DNA from: a bacterium
Lineage (GTDB): Bacteria > Patescibacteriota > Microgenomatia > UBA1400 > PJMF01
DNA length: 19,498 nt
Assembly (NCBI GenBank): GCA_900299155.1
Contig: OMIS01000010.1
Location: forward strand, 1 to 19,498
Direction: 5' to 3'
The notes beneath the pieces are model-generated. The model had not been told where the DNA came from. It was given only the letters and a program-made list of their open reading frames with translations, and did no database searches. Position numbers and translations under genes: made by a program. Positions 7,321 through 14,019 of this stretch are shown here, piece by piece. Numbering within the stretch: position 1 is the first letter of the stretch; each line of letters starts with the position of its first letter.

Positions 7321-7644
7321 ATGAAATTTAAAGTCGGTGACAAAGTACTAGTAACAGGTGGTAAAGACAAAGGCAAACAAGCTGAAGTAGTTCGCGTATT
7401 GCCAGGTGAAGACCGCGTAGTGGTAAAAGGTGTTAACCTATACGTTAAACACATTAAGCCTATGCAAGGTCGAGCTGGCAGTAAAGCTTCTATGGAGCGT
7501 CCATTACCAACTGCTAAAGTGGCAATTATTAATGACAAGGGTCAAGCTGACAGAATTGGCTACACTGTAGCTAAAGATGGCACCAAGACTCGTGTCTTTA
7601 AGAAAACAGGTGCAGTTGTACCAGAACCTAAAAAAACAAAGTAG
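7321..7644 (+). CDS. rplX: 50S ribosomal protein L24 (uL24)
   Basis: L24 is an assembly-initiator protein of the 50S subunit. The 107-residue product opens with a KOW motif (KVGDKVLVTGGKDKGKQAEVV), followed by VVVKGVNLYVKHIKP and the C-terminal strand with GQADRIGYTV. It starts 3 nt after rplN and ends in TAG. No clear SD is present. Confidence 0.98.
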   Translation: MKFKVGDKVLVTGGKDKGKQAEVVRVLPGEDRVVVKGVNLYVKHIKPMQGRAGSKASMERPLPTAKVAIINDKGQADRIGYTVAKDGTKTRVFKKTGAVVPEPKKTK

Positions 7645-7647
7645 TTT

Positions 7648-8205
7648 ATGACAACCTTACAAAAGAAATACAACAGCGAAGTTCATAAGACACTCCAAAA
7701 AGAGTTCAATATTAAGAACACTTTTGCAGTGCCTAAGATTACTAAAATTGTAGTGAACACCGGTATCACGGATCCTCAAGATCCTCGTGCTCGCCGCACC
7801 GTGATTGATAACGTTGTCGCTCAATTTGCACAAATGACTGGTCAACAACCAGTGGTAACTACCGCAACTAAATCTATCTCTGGATTCAAACTGCGTGCTG
7901 GTGATCCAATGGGTGTTAAAGTTACTCTCCGCGGTGAAAGGATGTGGGAGTTCTTATACAAGTTAGTTAGTGTGGCTTTACCACGCGTTAAAGACTTTAG
8001 AGGTGTTTCTCGCACCGCTTTTGATGATAATGGAAACTATAGTTTGGGTATTGAAGAACAAATCATCTTCCCAGAGATTGAATACGATAAAATTGAAAGT
8101 ATTCGTTCTCTCCAAGTCGTGATCTGCACAACTGCCGCTTCTACAGATCAAGGACGTCGCTTACTCGAATTATTAGGAATGCCATTTAGTAAAGAAAATA
8201 ATTAA
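7648..8205 (+). CDS. rplE: 50S ribosomal protein L5 (uL5)
   Basis: L5 is the central protuberance protein that binds 5S rRNA. The 185-residue length is normal. Landmarks are VPKITKIVVNTGI, ATKSISGFKLRAGDPMGVKVTLRG, PRVKDFRGVSRTAFDDNGNYSLGI with EQIIFPEIEYDKI, and the C-terminal TTAASTDQGRRLLELLGMPF. It starts 3 nt after rplX with no SD (AAAGTAGTTT). Confidence 0.98.
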   Translation: MTTLQKKYNSEVHKTLQKEFNIKNTFAVPKITKIVVNTGITDPQDPRARRTVIDNVVAQFAQMTGQQPVVTTATKSISGFKLRAGDPMGVKVTLRGERMWEFLYKLVSVALPRVKDFRGVSRTAFDDNGNYSLGIEEQIIFPEIEYDKIESIRSLQVVICTTAASTDQGRRLLELLGMPFSKENN

Positions 8206-8215
8206 TGGAAACCTT

Positions 8216-8446
8216 ATGGCAAGTATATCTGAAATAGTAAAGTCACAAAAACAACTCGCACGACGCGCCGCTTACTTGAAAAAGGGTGTGCGTAAACCAA
8301 ACCGGGTGTCGACTAGAGGCGTAAACCGTTGTAAAATAACTGGTCGTCCTAGAGCTTACATGCGCTTCTTTGGTTTAAGCCGCTTAACTTTCAGAGAGTT
8401 GGCAGCCAAGGGCGAGTTACCAGGAGTAGTTAGAGCAAGTAAGTAA
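8216..8446 (+). CDS. rpsN: 30S ribosomal protein S14, zinc-free form (uS14)
   Basis: S14 is a 30S head protein. At 76 residues it lies between the 61-residue zinc form and the roughly 100-residue E. coli form. The conserved C-terminal half reads RCKITGRPRAYMRFFGLSRLTFRELAAKGELPGV. The zinc-binding form has two CxxC pairs here. This protein keeps only Cys39; the other three positions are not Cys, so it should not bind zinc. The order rplE-rpsN-rpsH is the usual one. TGGAAA lies upstream of the ATG. Confidence 0.96.
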   Translation: MASISEIVKSQKQLARRAAYLKKGVRKPNRVSTRGVNRCKITGRPRAYMRFFGLSRLTFRELAAKGELPGVVRASK

Positions 8447-8451
8447 AGTAT

Positions 8452-8841
8452 ATGAGTGATCCAATAAGCAACTTTATTATCAGCATTAAAAACGCACTTC
8501 TCGCTCGAAAAGAGACAGTCGTTATCCCATATTCCAAACTCAAAGAGTCTATGGCAGGGATTTTAGTTCGAGAAGGGTACGTCGCAGAAGTATCTATTGA
8601 TGATTCTGCTCCTTTCAAGCAAATCGTGCTTACTTTGAAGTATGTGGGTAAGATGCCAGCAGTGACCGAAGTTCGCCGTCTTTCTAAACCAGGACGTCGC
8701 GTCTACGCTCCAGCTGGTCAAATTCCAAAAGCACTCGGTGGATACGGAATTACAATCGTCTCAACCAATAAAGGAATATTAACAGACAAAGAAGCTCGCC
8801 AACAAAATGTAGGTGGCGAACTAATTTGCCAAGTTTGGTAA
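8452..8841 (+). CDS. rpsH: 30S ribosomal protein S8 (uS8)
   Basis: S8 is a primary 16S rRNA binder and, in E. coli, the translational repressor of the spc operon. The 129-residue product begins MSDPISNFIISIKNAL and ends STNKGILTDKEARQQNVGGELICQVW, the family C-terminal RNA-binding signature. It starts 5 nt after rpsN with no SD. I looked for an obvious S8-site mimic upstream of rplE and did not recognise one by eye. Confidence 0.98.
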   Translation: MSDPISNFIISIKNALLARKETVVIPYSKLKESMAGILVREGYVAEVSIDDSAPFKQIVLTLKYVGKMPAVTEVRRLSKPGRRVYAPAGQIPKALGGYGITIVSTNKGILTDKEARQQNVGGELICQVW

Positions 8842-8847
8842 AGTTTT

Positions 8848-9384
8848 ATGTCAAGAATCGGAAAAAAACCACTAGCACTTCCAGCAGGCGTAACAGTAAC
8901 TGTTAACCCTTCAGAAGTTGTTGTAAAAGGTCCAAAAGGTGAGCTCAAAGCTCCACTTTTTGCAAACATTACAGTAGCAATTGAAGAAAGTATGGTTAAA
9001 GTAGGCCGCAGCAGTGATGAAATTCAAGTCAAAGCTCATCACGGTTTAGTCCGCAGTTTACTTGAAAATAACATTATCGGTGTAACTGAGGGATATGAGA
9101 AAACATTAAAACTGGTTGGTACTGGATACCGCGCAGCTGCAAAAGGTAAAGGCTTATCAATTGCAGTCGGATTTTCTCACCCAGTTGATGTTGATCCAAT
9201 CGATGGAATCACGTTCACCCTCAAAGGTAATGACACAATTGTGATCTCAGGAATTGATAAACACTTAGTCGGTCAAGTTGCCGCTAACATCCGCAAAGTA
9301 CGTCCACCTGAACCATATCAAGGTAAAGGTATCCGCTATGCAGATGAAGTAGTCAGACGTAAACAAGGTAAAGCAGCCGCTTAA
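8848..9384 (+). CDS. rplF: 50S ribosomal protein L6 (uL6)
   Basis: L6 lies near the factor-binding site. The 178-residue product shows MSRIGKKPLALPAGVTV, VKGPKGEL, then LVGTGYRAAAKGKGLSIAVGFSHPV and the C-terminal RPPEPYQGKGIRYADEVVRRKQGKAA. Length and domain order (two similar halves) are standard. It starts 6 nt after rpsH without an SD. Confidence 0.98.
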   Translation: MSRIGKKPLALPAGVTVTVNPSEVVVKGPKGELKAPLFANITVAIEESMVKVGRSSDEIQVKAHHGLVRSLLENNIIGVTEGYEKTLKLVGTGYRAAAKGKGLSIAVGFSHPVDVDPIDGITFTLKGNDTIVISGIDKHLVGQVAANIRKVRPPEPYQGKGIRYADEVVRRKQGKAAA

Positions 9385-9396
9385 GGCAAAAATTAT

Positions 9397-9744
9397 ATGA
9401 ACACTAGACAAAAAGTATTAGCACTTCGCCAAGCTCGCAAACAGCGTGTTCGTTCTAAGATGGAAGGCACCGCTCAAAAGCCTCGTATTAGTGTTGATCG
9501 TTCCAATCGATACATTTACATGCAGGCAATTGATGATGTATCTGGTAAAACCATTTTCGGGTTACGCGATACTGATGGTAAAACCACTAAAACAGAACGT
9601 GCTGCTGCAACTGCAAAAGCATTTGCTGCTCGTTTACAAGAAGAAAAAATTACACATGCTATCTTTGACCGAGGTGCATATAAATATCACGGTCGTATTA
9701 AAGCGATTGCTGAAGCACTTCGAGAAGCAGGCATCAACGTATAA
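9397..9744 (+). CDS. rplR: 50S ribosomal protein L18 (uL18)
   Basis: L18 binds 5S rRNA with L5. The 115-residue protein has a basic N-terminal helix (RQKVLALRQARKQRVRSKM), the strand RISVDRSNRYIYMQAIDD, and the C-terminal THAIFDRGAYKYHGRIKAIAEALREAGI, all typical. AAGG lies about 11 nt before the ATG. The overlapping open frame at 9446-9763 is a shadow of this gene. Confidence 0.98.
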   Translation: MNTRQKVLALRQARKQRVRSKMEGTAQKPRISVDRSNRYIYMQAIDDVSGKTIFGLRDTDGKTTKTERAAATAKAFAARLQEEKITHAIFDRGAYKYHGRIKAIAEALREAGINV

Positions 9745-9759
9745 AAACTGTAGGATACT

Positions 9760-10443
9760 ATGAGAACTGAAACAAAGCGTGAACCACAAGAATTTGAAGA
9801 GAAAGTAATCCAAGTTTCTCGCGTTTCTAAGAAAACAAAAGGCGGAAACAAGATGGGATTTTCTGTATTGATGGTCGTGGGTGACAAAAAAGGTCGTGTA
9901 GGTGTCGGTTTAGGAAAAGCTAAAGACGTTCAAGCCGCTGTTAAAAAGGGTGTTAAAAAAGCTAAGAAAAAATTAATCATGGTGCCTATGAATGGGACAA
10001 CAATCCCATTCCGCGTCAGTGTTAAAACTGGTGCTGGTGTTGTGATGTTAAAGCCAGCTCCAAAGGGTTCAGGAGTTATTGCTGGTGGTCCAGTTCGTGC
10101 AGTTGTTGAAGCTGCAGGTATCCGTGACATTTCCAGTAAGATTTTGGGTAGTAGTAACCAGGCATCAAGTGTCTACGCTACTTTCGAAGCTTTGAAGGAA
10201 ATTGAAAAAATCGTTAAACTCAAAGGCATTACTTTGAAGTCAGTAGCTCAAGCTGAAGCAGAGGCTGAGCAAAAGATGGAAGTTGAACAAGAAAAGGCTA
10301 AGAAGAAAGCTGAAGCAAAAGATCAGAAAGAAAAAGAAGTAAGAACTGCACAAGCAGAACAGAAACAAGTCAAACCTGCTGCAAAAGAGGTAAAGGCTGC
10401 TCCTAAAAAAGCTGTAAAACCAAAAACTGAAGATAAAAAATAA
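9760..10443 (+). CDS. rpsE: 30S ribosomal protein S5 (uS5)
   Basis: S5 acts in decoding accuracy and the mRNA entry helicase. The double-stranded RNA-binding domain comes first (VSRVSKKTKGGNKMGFSVL, VVGDKKGRVGVGLGKAKDV), then the C-terminal domain with PAPKGSGVIAGGPVRAVVEAAGI and ILGSSNQASSVYATFEAL. The last roughly 65 residues form a highly charged Lys/Glu/Ala tail, making it 227 residues against about 166 in E. coli. The ATG has TAGGATAC upstream. In most bacteria rpmD would follow directly; here only 17 nt separate it from rplO. Confidence 0.98.
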   Translation: MRTETKREPQEFEEKVIQVSRVSKKTKGGNKMGFSVLMVVGDKKGRVGVGLGKAKDVQAAVKKGVKKAKKKLIMVPMNGTTIPFRVSVKTGAGVVMLKPAPKGSGVIAGGPVRAVVEAAGIRDISSKILGSSNQASSVYATFEALKEIEKIVKLKGITLKSVAQAEAEAEQKMEVEQEKAKKKAEAKDQKEKEVRTAQAEQKQVKPAAKEVKAAPKKAVKPKTEDKK

Positions 10444-10460
10444 TTGAGAAAACCTGAGCT

Positions 10461-10901
10461 ATGTCAAAATTATCATCACTTATTCCAGCAACAACTAAGC
10501 AAAAACGCCGCCCAGGTCGTGGTATCGGTTCTACCAAAGGTGGACATACCTCAGGTCGTGGTACAAAAGGCCAATGGGCTCGCCAGGGTGCATTAGTCCC
10601 ATTATGGTTTGAAGGTGGACAGTTGCCATTAGTAAAGCGTTTACCAATGTTGCGTGGTAAGGGTCGTTTGAAACCTACTACTCAAGTAGTTACTATTACT
10701 CTAGCTGACTTGCAAAAAGTCCAAGCAGAAGTTGTAACTATCGAAACATTAAAATTAGAGAAGATGATCCCAGAGACAGCTACAAGAGTTAAAGTTATAG
10801 CTACTGGTGAAATTACAAAGGAAGTTTCTGTTAAAGGCTTGGCCATCACTGATACTGCTCGCAAGCAGATCGAAGCTGTAGGTGGTACTATCGAAAATTA
10901 A
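10461..10901 (+). CDS. rplO: 50S ribosomal protein L15 (uL15)
   Basis: L15 is a late-assembly 50S protein. The 146-residue product has the glycine/arginine-rich extended N-terminus GRGIGSTKGGHTSGRGTKGQ, the family motif FEGGQLPLVKRLP, and a globular C-terminal domain ending GLAITDTARKQIEAVGGT. It follows rpsE directly because rpmD is missing. Its end overlaps the longest possible secY frame but not the start chosen here for secY. Confidence 0.97.
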   Translation: MSKLSSLIPATTKQKRRPGRGIGSTKGGHTSGRGTKGQWARQGALVPLWFEGGQLPLVKRLPMLRGKGRLKPTTQVVTITLADLQKVQAEVVTIETLKLEKMIPETATRVKVIATGEITKEVSVKGLAITDTARKQIEAVGGTIEN

Positions 10902-10926
10902 TAGAAAGCGTTACTATATTACCCTT

Positions 10927-12210
10927 GTGCAAAAAGCAGTAACCTTCTTTAAAACAATCATCAACACTCCATCTCTTCGTAAGAAGCTCATCTTTACTGC
11001 AATTATTTTTCTTGTCTTTAGATTATTAGCTCACATTCCTGTCCCTGCTGTAGATGTTATTCAATTGAAAACATTATTTGCAGGTAGCCAATTCTTAAGT
11101 CTCTTAAATGTTTTTTCAGGTGGTACTTTGAAAAACTTTTCAATCGTTGCTGTGGGTATTAATCCCTACATCACCGCATCCATTGTCATGCAGCTTGCTG
11201 GTATGGTTATCCCACGCCTCAAAGAGTTACAGAAAGAAAGTGAATCAGGCAGAGAGTTAGTCAATCAGTATACTAGATTGCTTTCTGTGCCACTTGCTGT
11301 CATTCAAAGTATTTCTGTCTTGGCTTTGCTTCGCTCTCAAAGTTTATTGACCACAACTGACCCTATGATGATTATAACGGTAGTGATGACATTGGTGGCT
11401 GGTTCTCTGGTTGTGATGTGGCTTGGAGAGCTAATTTCACTCTACGGATTAGGCAATGGTATTTCTATGATCTTGCTGGGTGGTATCTTAAGCCAAATCC
11501 CAGTTGCTGCTGCGCAAGTACTTTCAGCTGCTACTTCTGATCAATTGCTAGTGATGGCAATTATGTTGGGGGTGTTTTTAGCAGTTATTGGATTAGTTGT
11601 TTTCATGACTGAGGCTGTTCGTAAAATCCCAATTCAATATGCTAAGCGCGTCCGAGGCAGTCGTTCTGTGGGTGGTCAAATGTCTCATTTGCCTATTCGC
11701 GTTAACGTAACGGGTGTTTTGCCAATCATCTTTGCTGTTTCCTTAATGCTTGTACCTTCATTTGTAGCTCGATTATTAACTGCTTCTGGGAATGCCCAGT
11801 TTATGGATTGGGGTAGGTCACTGGCCATCTGGTTTGAGCCAACCTCTGCTATTTACCTGACCACCTACTTTATTATTGTCTTTTTCTTTACATTTTTCTC
11901 CGCACTTATTTTCTTCAATGCAGAGGATCTTTCTAATGAACTCAAAAAAAGTGGCGCATTTGTTCCCGGCACCCGTCCTGGGGCACCTACTAAAAAATAT
12001 CTTGAGTTCGTTGTAACCAGAATCACTCTGGTAGGCGCAATCTTCCTAGGCTTTGTAGCTTTGTTACCTTCACTAGCACAAATTTTGACTGGAATTCAGT
12101 CGCTTGCTATTGGCGGTACGAGTGTATTAATCGTAGTTTCTGTAATATTAGAAACTTCAAAACAAGCCGAAAGTCTTGTCGTGGAGCAAAATTACGATAA
12201 GTATATCTAG
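10927..12210 (+). CDS. secY: Protein translocase subunit SecY
   Basis: SecY is the channel of the inner-membrane Sec translocon. Ten hydrophobic segments can be counted, beginning KLIFTAIIFLVFRLLAHIP and ending with the segment after GIQSLAIGGTSVLIVV. Family hallmarks include VAVGINPYITASIVMQL, LGNGISMILLGGI, and the cytoplasmic loop with RRIP-like RKIPIQYAKRVRG. The frame is open from a GTG at 10882, which would overlap rplO by 20 nt. I prefer the GTG at 10927 because it gives the usual short N-terminus of about 17 residues before LRKK (427 residues in all). Neither start has a good SD, so the start is uncertain. The stop is TAG. Confidence 0.97.
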   Translation: MQKAVTFFKTIINTPSLRKKLIFTAIIFLVFRLLAHIPVPAVDVIQLKTLFAGSQFLSLLNVFSGGTLKNFSIVAVGINPYITASIVMQLAGMVIPRLKELQKESESGRELVNQYTRLLSVPLAVIQSISVLALLRSQSLLTTTDPMMIITVVMTLVAGSLVVMWLGELISLYGLGNGISMILLGGILSQIPVAAAQVLSAATSDQLLVMAIMLGVFLAVIGLVVFMTEAVRKIPIQYAKRVRGSRSVGGQMSHLPIRVNVTGVLPIIFAVSLMLVPSFVARLLTASGNAQFMDWGRSLAIWFEPTSAIYLTTYFIIVFFFTFFSALIFFNAEDLSNELKKSGAFVPGTRPGAPTKKYLEFVVTRITLVGAIFLGFVALLPSLAQILTGIQSLAIGGTSVLIVVSVILETSKQAESLVVEQNYDKYI

Positions 12211-12217
12211 GAGAATC

Positions 12218-12231
12218 AAAGGGAGTCCTTT
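12218..12231 (+). promoter_or_regulatory. Hairpin abutting the adk start codon
   Basis: AAAGG (12218-12222) pairs perfectly with CCTTT (12227-12231) around the loop GAGT. The 3' arm ends on the base before the adk ATG. The SD-like GGGAG (12221-12225) lies partly in the 5' arm and loop. A second AGGAG at 12209-12213 sits just 5' of the hairpin. The fold could hide the near SD or bring the far one closer to the start. Confidence 0.45.
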
Positions 12232-12771
12232 ATGAAATTAGTGTTAATCGGTATCCAAGGTGCAGGTAAATCTACTCAGGGCAACATGCTCTCCGAGAAA
12301 TACAATGTCCCATATCTTTCATCTGGTCATATTTTCCGCGAGATGGCAAAAGAGAAAACACAACTTGGTCGTTGGTTAAAAGAAACATTAAACTCAGGTG
12401 CATTAGTACCAGACGAAACAACCTTAGAAGTTGTGCTCACTTATCTTGAAAAACCAGAATACGCTAGTGGATATATCTTAGATGGTTTCCCAAGAACAGT
12501 TCCACAAGCTGAAGCATTTAATGGCTCTATTGATAAAGTCGTTTATTTGAAAGTTTCAGACAAAGAAGCATTGTGGAGAATCTCTGGCCGCAATGATGCC
12601 CGTGACGATGAAACACTGCAAGCTATTCGCAAACGCATCGCATTATTCCATGAGTTAACAGAACAAGTTATCGAGTATTACCGTGGAATCGGAAAGCTTG
12701 TTGAAGTTGATGGTGAAATGAATGTTCAAGAAGTTTTTGACGCTTGTGTCAAATCTATTGAACAAAAGTAA
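12232..12771 (+). CDS. adk: Adenylate kinase, short form lacking the LID domain
   Basis: Adenylate kinase converts ATP and AMP to two ADP in the cytoplasm. The 179-residue product has the P-loop GIQGAGKST (residues 7-15), the AMP-site segment YLSSGHIFRE (usually STGDmlR), and DGFPRTVPQAEA (84-95). Then ISGR (to residue 120) runs directly into ARDDE (123-127), where long forms insert a LID of about 30 residues. The end YYRGIGKLVEVDG is typical. P-loop KST instead of KGT and SGH instead of TGD are deviations, so another nucleoside monophosphate specificity is possible. The secY-adk-map order supports Adk. A 5-bp hairpin touches the ATG. Confidence 0.93.
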   Translation: MKLVLIGIQGAGKSTQGNMLSEKYNVPYLSSGHIFREMAKEKTQLGRWLKETLNSGALVPDETTLEVVLTYLEKPEYASGYILDGFPRTVPQAEAFNGSIDKVVYLKVSDKEALWRISGRNDARDDETLQAIRKRIALFHELTEQVIEYYRGIGKLVEVDGEMNVQEVFDACVKSIEQK

Positions 12772-12773
12772 CT

Positions 12774-13520
12774 ATGGCTGCTCAAAGTTCTCAGCAAAAA
12801 ATTACCTTCATGCGTGAAGGTGGGCACATCCTCGCTCAAATTCGAGATCAGTTGGCGGTATATGCCCAAGTAGGCATGAGCTTTGCTGAGATTGAATCAG
12901 AAGCTCAGCGCCTTATCAAAGCAAGTGGCGCAAAACCAAGCTTTTCTACAGTTCCTGGATATCACTGGGCAACCTGTATTATGAAAAATGATGGCTTGTG
13001 TCATGGAATTCCCAACGACACTCTGATTGAAGATGGTGACGTAGTTACCGTCGATGTGGGACTTATTTATGGTGGCTACCATCTAGATACAACCACAACC
13101 TTTATTGTGGGTACTGTGGCTTCAGAGAAAAAGCGCTTCCTAGAACTCGGTCAAAAAGCACTTAATAAAGCTATAGGTAAAGTATATGCGGGGCAGTCCG
13201 TATATAACGTTAGTTTAGCAATGGAAAAAGTATTGGTGGAGAACGATTTAGGTATTGTTTATCAGTTAACTGGGCATGGAGTTGGCGAGCAGCTGCACAT
13301 GGATCCTGCAATCCCGTGTATCGCGCAAAAAGGCGATAAAAAAGTCTTTTTGCATGAAGGACAGACCATTGCAGTAGAAGTGATGTATACGGCTGGAGAA
13401 CCTGATTTAAAGGTCGACCGTGATGGATGGACATATCGCACAGTGGACGGCTCACTTTCTGGTATGTTTGAAGAAACTGTCTTAGTGACCAAAAATGGCT
13501 TTGAAATACTGACAAAATAG
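12774..13520 (+). CDS. map: Type I methionine aminopeptidase
   Basis: This metal enzyme removes the N-terminal Met from nascent proteins. The 248-residue length fits the type I family. All five metal ligands are visible: Asp94 (VTVDVG), Asp105 (YHLDTTTTF), His168 (TGHGVGEQLHMDP), Glu202 (AVEVMY) and Glu233 (FEETVLVT). The substrate-site His77 lies in LCHGIPND. The family's 'EpM' around the first Glu reads EVM, and the usual FEHT reads FEET. It starts 2 nt after adk, with no SD. The stop (TAG) is just before the infA promoter; the -35 box overlaps the last codons. Confidence 0.97.
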   Translation: MAAQSSQQKITFMREGGHILAQIRDQLAVYAQVGMSFAEIESEAQRLIKASGAKPSFSTVPGYHWATCIMKNDGLCHGIPNDTLIEDGDVVTVDVGLIYGGYHLDTTTTFIVGTVASEKKRFLELGQKALNKAIGKVYAGQSVYNVSLAMEKVLVENDLGIVYQLTGHGVGEQLHMDPAIPCIAQKGDKKVFLHEGQTIAVEVMYTAGEPDLKVDRDGWTYRTVDGSLSGMFEETVLVTKNGFEILTK

Positions 13521-13537
13521 GCCAAATCTGCTATAAT
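13509..13537 (+). promoter_or_regulatory. Extended -10 promoter of infA
   Basis: CTGACA (13509-13514, 5/6 of the -35 consensus) lies 17 nt before a perfect TATAAT (13532-13537). The -10 is preceded by TGC, giving the extended form TGnTATAAT. Transcription would start near 13544, leaving a 5' leader of about 75 nt. The -35 box overlaps the end of map. It is the best-matching promoter in the window. Confidence 0.85.
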
Positions 13538-13547
13538 ATATACTTCA

Positions 13548-13605
13548 GTAACTCAAGTAAGTGAGTAATTATCAATATAATTTTGAGTACCTAACTATCA
13601 CTTAC
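13548..13605 (+). promoter_or_regulatory. Structured 5' leader of infA with interleaved inverted repeats
   Basis: Arm B1 GTAAGTGA (13557-13564) is perfectly complementary to TCACTTAC (13598-13605). Arm A1 GTAACTCAA (13548-13556) pairs with TTGAGTAC (13583-13590), with one bulged A. Between them AATTAT (13567-13572) pairs with ATAATT (13577-13582) around a CAAT loop. The order A1-B1-A2-B2 is that of a pseudoknot or of two competing folds. A local hairpin ACTCA/TGAGT (13551-13566) is a further alternative. The 3' arm ends 14 nt before the infA ATG, which has no SD. A regulatory role is inference. Confidence 0.5.
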
Positions 13606-13619
13606 AGAAATATATACGT

Positions 13620-13949
13620 ATGGGAAAAGTTCAAGAACATAAACGTGCTGCTAAGGCAAGACGCCAAGTAGATACAACTTCACAAACAACGGGTAAAGAA
13701 GATCGCTTTGAGATCGAGGGTGTTGTGGAGGAATGTTTACCAAACACGATGTTCAGAATTAAAGTGACTCAAGCACAGATCCCCCAGATGGTGGGACTTG
13801 AACTCTTGGGCACTCTCGTGGGTAAGATGCGCCTCTTTAGAATCCGTCTTTTGCCTGGTGACAGTGTAAAAGGTTATGTATCTAAATATGACCTCAAAAA
13901 ATGTAAAATTAACTATAGATCAACGAAAAATGCTTCGCAGTCATTTTAG
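13620..13949 (+). CDS. infA: Translation initiation factor IF-1, extended
   Basis: IF-1 binds the 30S A site during initiation. The OB-fold region runs from KEDRFEIEGVVEECLPNTMFRIKV (residues 26-49) to GKMRLFRIRLLPGDSVKGYVSKYDLKKCKINYR (about 68-100). At 109 residues it is about half as long again as normal (about 72). There is a basic N-terminal extension of about 25 residues, an insertion of about 7 residues between strands 3 and the GKMR motif, and a 9-residue tail. No start codon lies in frame between the ATG and the fold, so the extension is real. There is no SD. It has its own promoter and structured leader. rpmJ, which often follows, is absent. Confidence 0.95.
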   Translation: MGKVQEHKRAAKARRQVDTTSQTTGKEDRFEIEGVVEECLPNTMFRIKVTQAQIPQMVGLELLGTLVGKMRLFRIRLLPGDSVKGYVSKYDLKKCKINYRSTKNASQSF

Positions 13950-13952
13950 TGC

Positions 13953-13981
13953 TTTTCAAAATAGCCTTATCCTGATATAGT
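13953..13981 (+). promoter_or_regulatory. Extended -10 promoter of the rpsM (alpha) operon
   Basis: TTTTCA (13953-13958, 4/6 of -35) lies 17 nt before TATAGT (13976-13981, 5/6 of -10). TGA directly precedes the -10, giving an extended TGn motif as at infA. The start would be near 13988, about 30 nt before rpsM. The leader is A-rich with a weak CTGTT/AACAG inverted repeat (13988-14011). No terminator is seen between infA and this site, so read-through from infA is also likely. Confidence 0.65.
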
Positions 13982-14019
13982 TCAGTCCTGTTAAAAAAGA
14001 AAAGAAAACAGAAAAACAT

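Noticed and set aside
7041..7538. A 165-codon - strand open frame opposite rplN and rplX
   Set aside because: It lies wholly antisense to two highly conserved genes; its length follows from their codon bias and it shows no recognisable motif.
9446..9763. A 105-codon + strand open frame overlapping rplR
   Set aside because: It overlaps the well-matched rplR in another frame, has no family signature and has low-complexity composition.
10882..10926. Extended secY start at the GTG overlapping rplO
   Set aside because: It adds 15 residues before the usual SecY N-terminus and has no SD; kept only as an alternative.
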